A stretch of 64,000 nucleotides of DNA from Bradyrhizobium sp. BTAi1 (GTDB lineage Bacteria; Pseudomonadota; Alphaproteobacteria; Rhizobiales; Xanthobacteraceae). How positions within the stretch are numbered: position 1 is the first letter of the stretch; each line of letters begins with the position of its first letter. The notes under the pieces were generated by a model. It was given only the letters and a program-made list of their open reading frames with translations. It did not search any database and was not told the origin of the DNA. The translations under genes and the position numbers were made by a program. Shown one piece after another: positions 62,691 through 64,000 of the stretch. The stretch spans positions 3,140,001 through 3,204,000 of the forward strand of contig NC_009485.1 of assembly GCF_000015165.1 (NCBI RefSeq), given 5' to 3'.

Positions 62691-62855
62691 ATGCGGCAGA
62701 TGATTGCGAGCTTCCTGAAGAATCAGGCTGGCGCGACTTCGATCGAGTACGCGATCATCGCTGGCGGACTGAGCATCGTGATCCTGGCAGCCGTGAACGG
62801 TCTGGGATCTGGCCTCAGCAGCAAGTTCACCTCGATCAACAGCTCGATCAAGTAA
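62691..62855 (+). CDS. Flp/Fap type IVb pilin
   Basis: A 54-aa major-pilin-like protein. GGAG lies six bases before the ATG. The prepilin processing and assembly motif is clear: NQAGATSIEYAIIAGGLSIV, with the conserved Gly-Ala-Thr-x-x-Glu-Tyr that sets the cleavage and N-terminal helix. The short tail is Ser-rich. Flp pili are built by tad/cpa genes and mediate surface attachment; none are in this window, so assembly depends on genes elsewhere. A hairpin follows it. Confidence 0.95.
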   Translation: MRQMIASFLKNQAGATSIEYAIIAGGLSIVILAAVNGLGSGLSSKFTSINSSIK

Positions 62856-62886
62856 TCGCCGTCCCATCGCGGGCCGCTCATGGCAA

Positions 62887-62910
62887 GGCGCCGTTGGTCT
62901 TTACGGCGCC
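62887..62910 (+). terminator. Hairpin after the pilin gene
   Basis: GGCGCCG and CGGCGCC form a seven-bp stem with a ten-base loop, 31 bases after the pilin stop, followed by GCTTGCGTTTG. Plausible terminator. Confidence 0.6.
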
Positions 62911-62953
62911 GCTTGCGTTTGTGCCGTCGCCGTGACGTTGCCGCCGACAAGCA

Positions 62954-62987
62954 ACGAGCTTCCGGCGGGGCATCGCCGGAAGCTCGT
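62954..62987 (-). terminator. Terminator after the porin gene
   Basis: A perfect 14-bp stem, ACGAGCTTCCGGCG with its complement, and a six-base loop, 29 bases past the porin stop on the minus strand. The following minus-strand sequence (TGCTTGTCGG) is only mildly U-rich. Confidence 0.7.
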
Positions 62988-63016
62988 GGAGCAGTTGGAG
63001 GCTTAACAGTTCAACG

Positions 63017-64000
63017 TCACCAGTTGCGCTGAGCGCGCAGCAGCATGCTTACCGTGTCCTGGTCCTTCAGCTGGTAGATCGCGGCCGGCTTGGCCGTGCT
63101 CGCGACAGCCGGGGCGATGGCCGTCCCGGAGTACTTCTGGTCGAGGTGGCTGTAGGTCACGTCGGCCGAGAAGGTCAGGTTCTTGACCGGCGTCCAGCGC
63201 GTGATCAGGCCGATCTGCCCGAGATTGAAATCGGGGTTGCAGGTCGAGCCCGCGGTGAGCATGCCGGTCGCGGCGATGCCGGCGCAGATCAGGCTCGCGC
63301 CGGTCTGACCGTAGCGGACCTGCGCATAGGCGCCGTAGAGAGCCGAATTCCAGTTCGGATTCCAGTTGTGGGTGAACGCGCCGCGCATGCCCCAGGTCTG
63401 CACGGTCGAGAGCCCGGTGCCGGTCCCGAACACCGCGTCGCCGACGCCGGCGAAGCCGATGCTTTGATAGGCGCCGGTCACGCCGGTGCTGCCGTACATC
63501 GAATAGGATGTACTGGCCAGGCTCTGGAAATTGTAGCGGCTTGCGCCATCGGTATAGACTGCCTGCAGGTTGAGGACGTCGCCAGCGCCGGTCGGAATGT
63601 TCTTGACCGACAGCGACAGCTGCGCGGCCCAGCCCCATTTGTCGGACGGATGGCCCGAGGTCTCGGCCGCGCCGTAGTAGGCGGCATGATTGTCATGCGC
63701 TGCGAACGACGCCTGGAAGAGACCCCAGGCCTGGTCGATGCGAACCATGCCGATGATGTCAGGAGCCACCGTGCCGCCGAAGGCGCTCGCGCCATAGCTG
63801 CCACCGAGCACTCCGGCTGCAGTGATCCCCGACGTGTTCCAGATGTTCGTGGTGAAGAACTGCGTCTGATCTTCCAGCGACACTGCGGCCGAGATGCCCT
63901 GACCGAAATCGGCCGTATAGGTGAACTGATTGACGCCGTTATTGGAGCCGCTGCCGCCGACCAGACCGTCGAAATTATTGCCGGGATAGTTGGTCCAGGG
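63017..64000 (-). CDS. Outer-membrane porin, C-terminal part (gene runs off the window)
   Basis: The last 327 residues of an Omp2b-type porin, a trimeric beta-barrel for small solutes. Reading leftward from the window end, the frame is open from WTNYPGNNFDGLVGGSGSNN onward. Barrel strands alternate with short turns (FTYTADFGQGISAAVSLED, GMVRIDQAWGLFQASFAAHD, WGWAAQLSLSVKNIP, LYGAYAQVRYGQTGASLI), and the protein ends in LLRAQRNW with the aromatic C-terminus needed for outer-membrane insertion. Two Cys residues around IAATGMLTAGSTC may form a loop disulfide, as in other Bradyrhizobium porins. The start lies beyond position 64000. Confidence 0.93.
   Translation of the reverse strand, partial: PWTNYPGNNFDGLVGGSGSNNGVNQFTYTADFGQGISAAVSLEDQTQFFTTNIWNTSGITAAGVLGGSYGASAFGGTVAPDIIGMVRIDQAWGLFQASFAAHDNHAAYYGAAETSGHPSDKWGWAAQLSLSVKNIPTGAGDVLNLQAVYTDGASRYNFQSLASTSYSMYGSTGVTGAYQSIGFAGVGDAVFGTGTGLSTVQTWGMRGAFTHNWNPNWNSALYGAYAQVRYGQTGASLICAGIAATGMLTAGSTCNPDFNLGQIGLITRWTPVKNLTFSADVTYSHLDQKYSGTAIAPAVASTAKPAAIYQLKDQDTVSMLLRAQRNW

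Overview
The window is high-GC, gene-dense alphaproteobacterial chromosome. It most resembles Bradyrhizobium or a close relative (Nitrobacteraceae). The signs are the adjacent TIGR03808/TIGR03809 pair, a ROSE-type RNA thermometer before an Hsp20 gene, a MucR-family regulator, an NrsF-type anti-sigma factor, CtrA-type boxes, an alphaproteobacterial porin and a dispersed ~100-bp palindromic repeat of a kind common in Rhizobiales. No rRNA, tRNA, CRISPR array, prophage or insertion sequence was seen. It reads as core chromosome, with one lower-GC gene (9391-10281).

Layout. 1-9.1 kb: end of a gene, a TolC-type outer-membrane protein, an enoyl-CoA hydratase, two ECF sigma/anti-sigma pairs (the first SigF/NrsF-like), and a diguanylate cyclase with a DUF2336 protein. 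9.4-13.3 kb: a TupA-like ATP-grasp protein, the TIGR03809/TIGR03808 pair and a GlsB/YeaQ membrane protein. 13.3-20.6 kb: a minus-strand methylmalonyl-CoA mutase locus (small subunit, GFA-family protein, probable 33-aa membrane peptide, large subunit, DUF3298 protein, MeaB, pyroglutamyl peptidase). 20.7-23 kb: folP-folB-folK and a DUF4332 protein. 23.5-28 kb: a HerA-like ATPase, an M20 peptidase and a second GGDEF protein. 28-33.3 kb: a heat-shock and protein-quality block (HtrA-like protease, groES-groEL, hsp20 and a companion). 33.3-38 kb: class II aldolase-like protein, succinate-semialdehyde dehydrogenase, membrane glycosyltransferase. 38-46.4 kb: envelope and cell-cycle genes (MucR, SufE, a DivJ-like kinase, peptidoglycan-binding protein, DUF1491, second DUF2336 protein), with two exact TTAA-N7-TTAA boxes. 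46.4-52.1 kb: succinate CoA-transferase family, CYTH protein, and a PBP1A/DUF1214/DUF1254 operon. 52.4-64 kb: YcgN-like protein, MFS exporter, an unusual repeat-rod/H3TH protein beside a BON-OmpA protein, a beta-CASP metallohydrolase with a thymidine/AMP phosphorylase homologue, a 54-aa Flp pilin and the C-terminal part of a porin.

How genes work together. The mutase subunits and MeaB interconvert methylmalonyl-CoA and succinyl-CoA, which the CoA-transferase and succinate-semialdehyde dehydrogenase elsewhere in the window could connect to. The heat-shock block combines RpoH-like promoters, a CIRCE-like repeat and a ROSE thermometer. The CtrA boxes, DivJ-like kinase, DUF2336 proteins and Flp pilin suggest cell-cycle-linked envelope functions. 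No complete new defence or biosynthetic system was found. The least explained items are the rod/H3TH plus BON-OmpA gene pair, the three repeat copies that all sit between convergent genes, and the small peptide inside the mutase locus.
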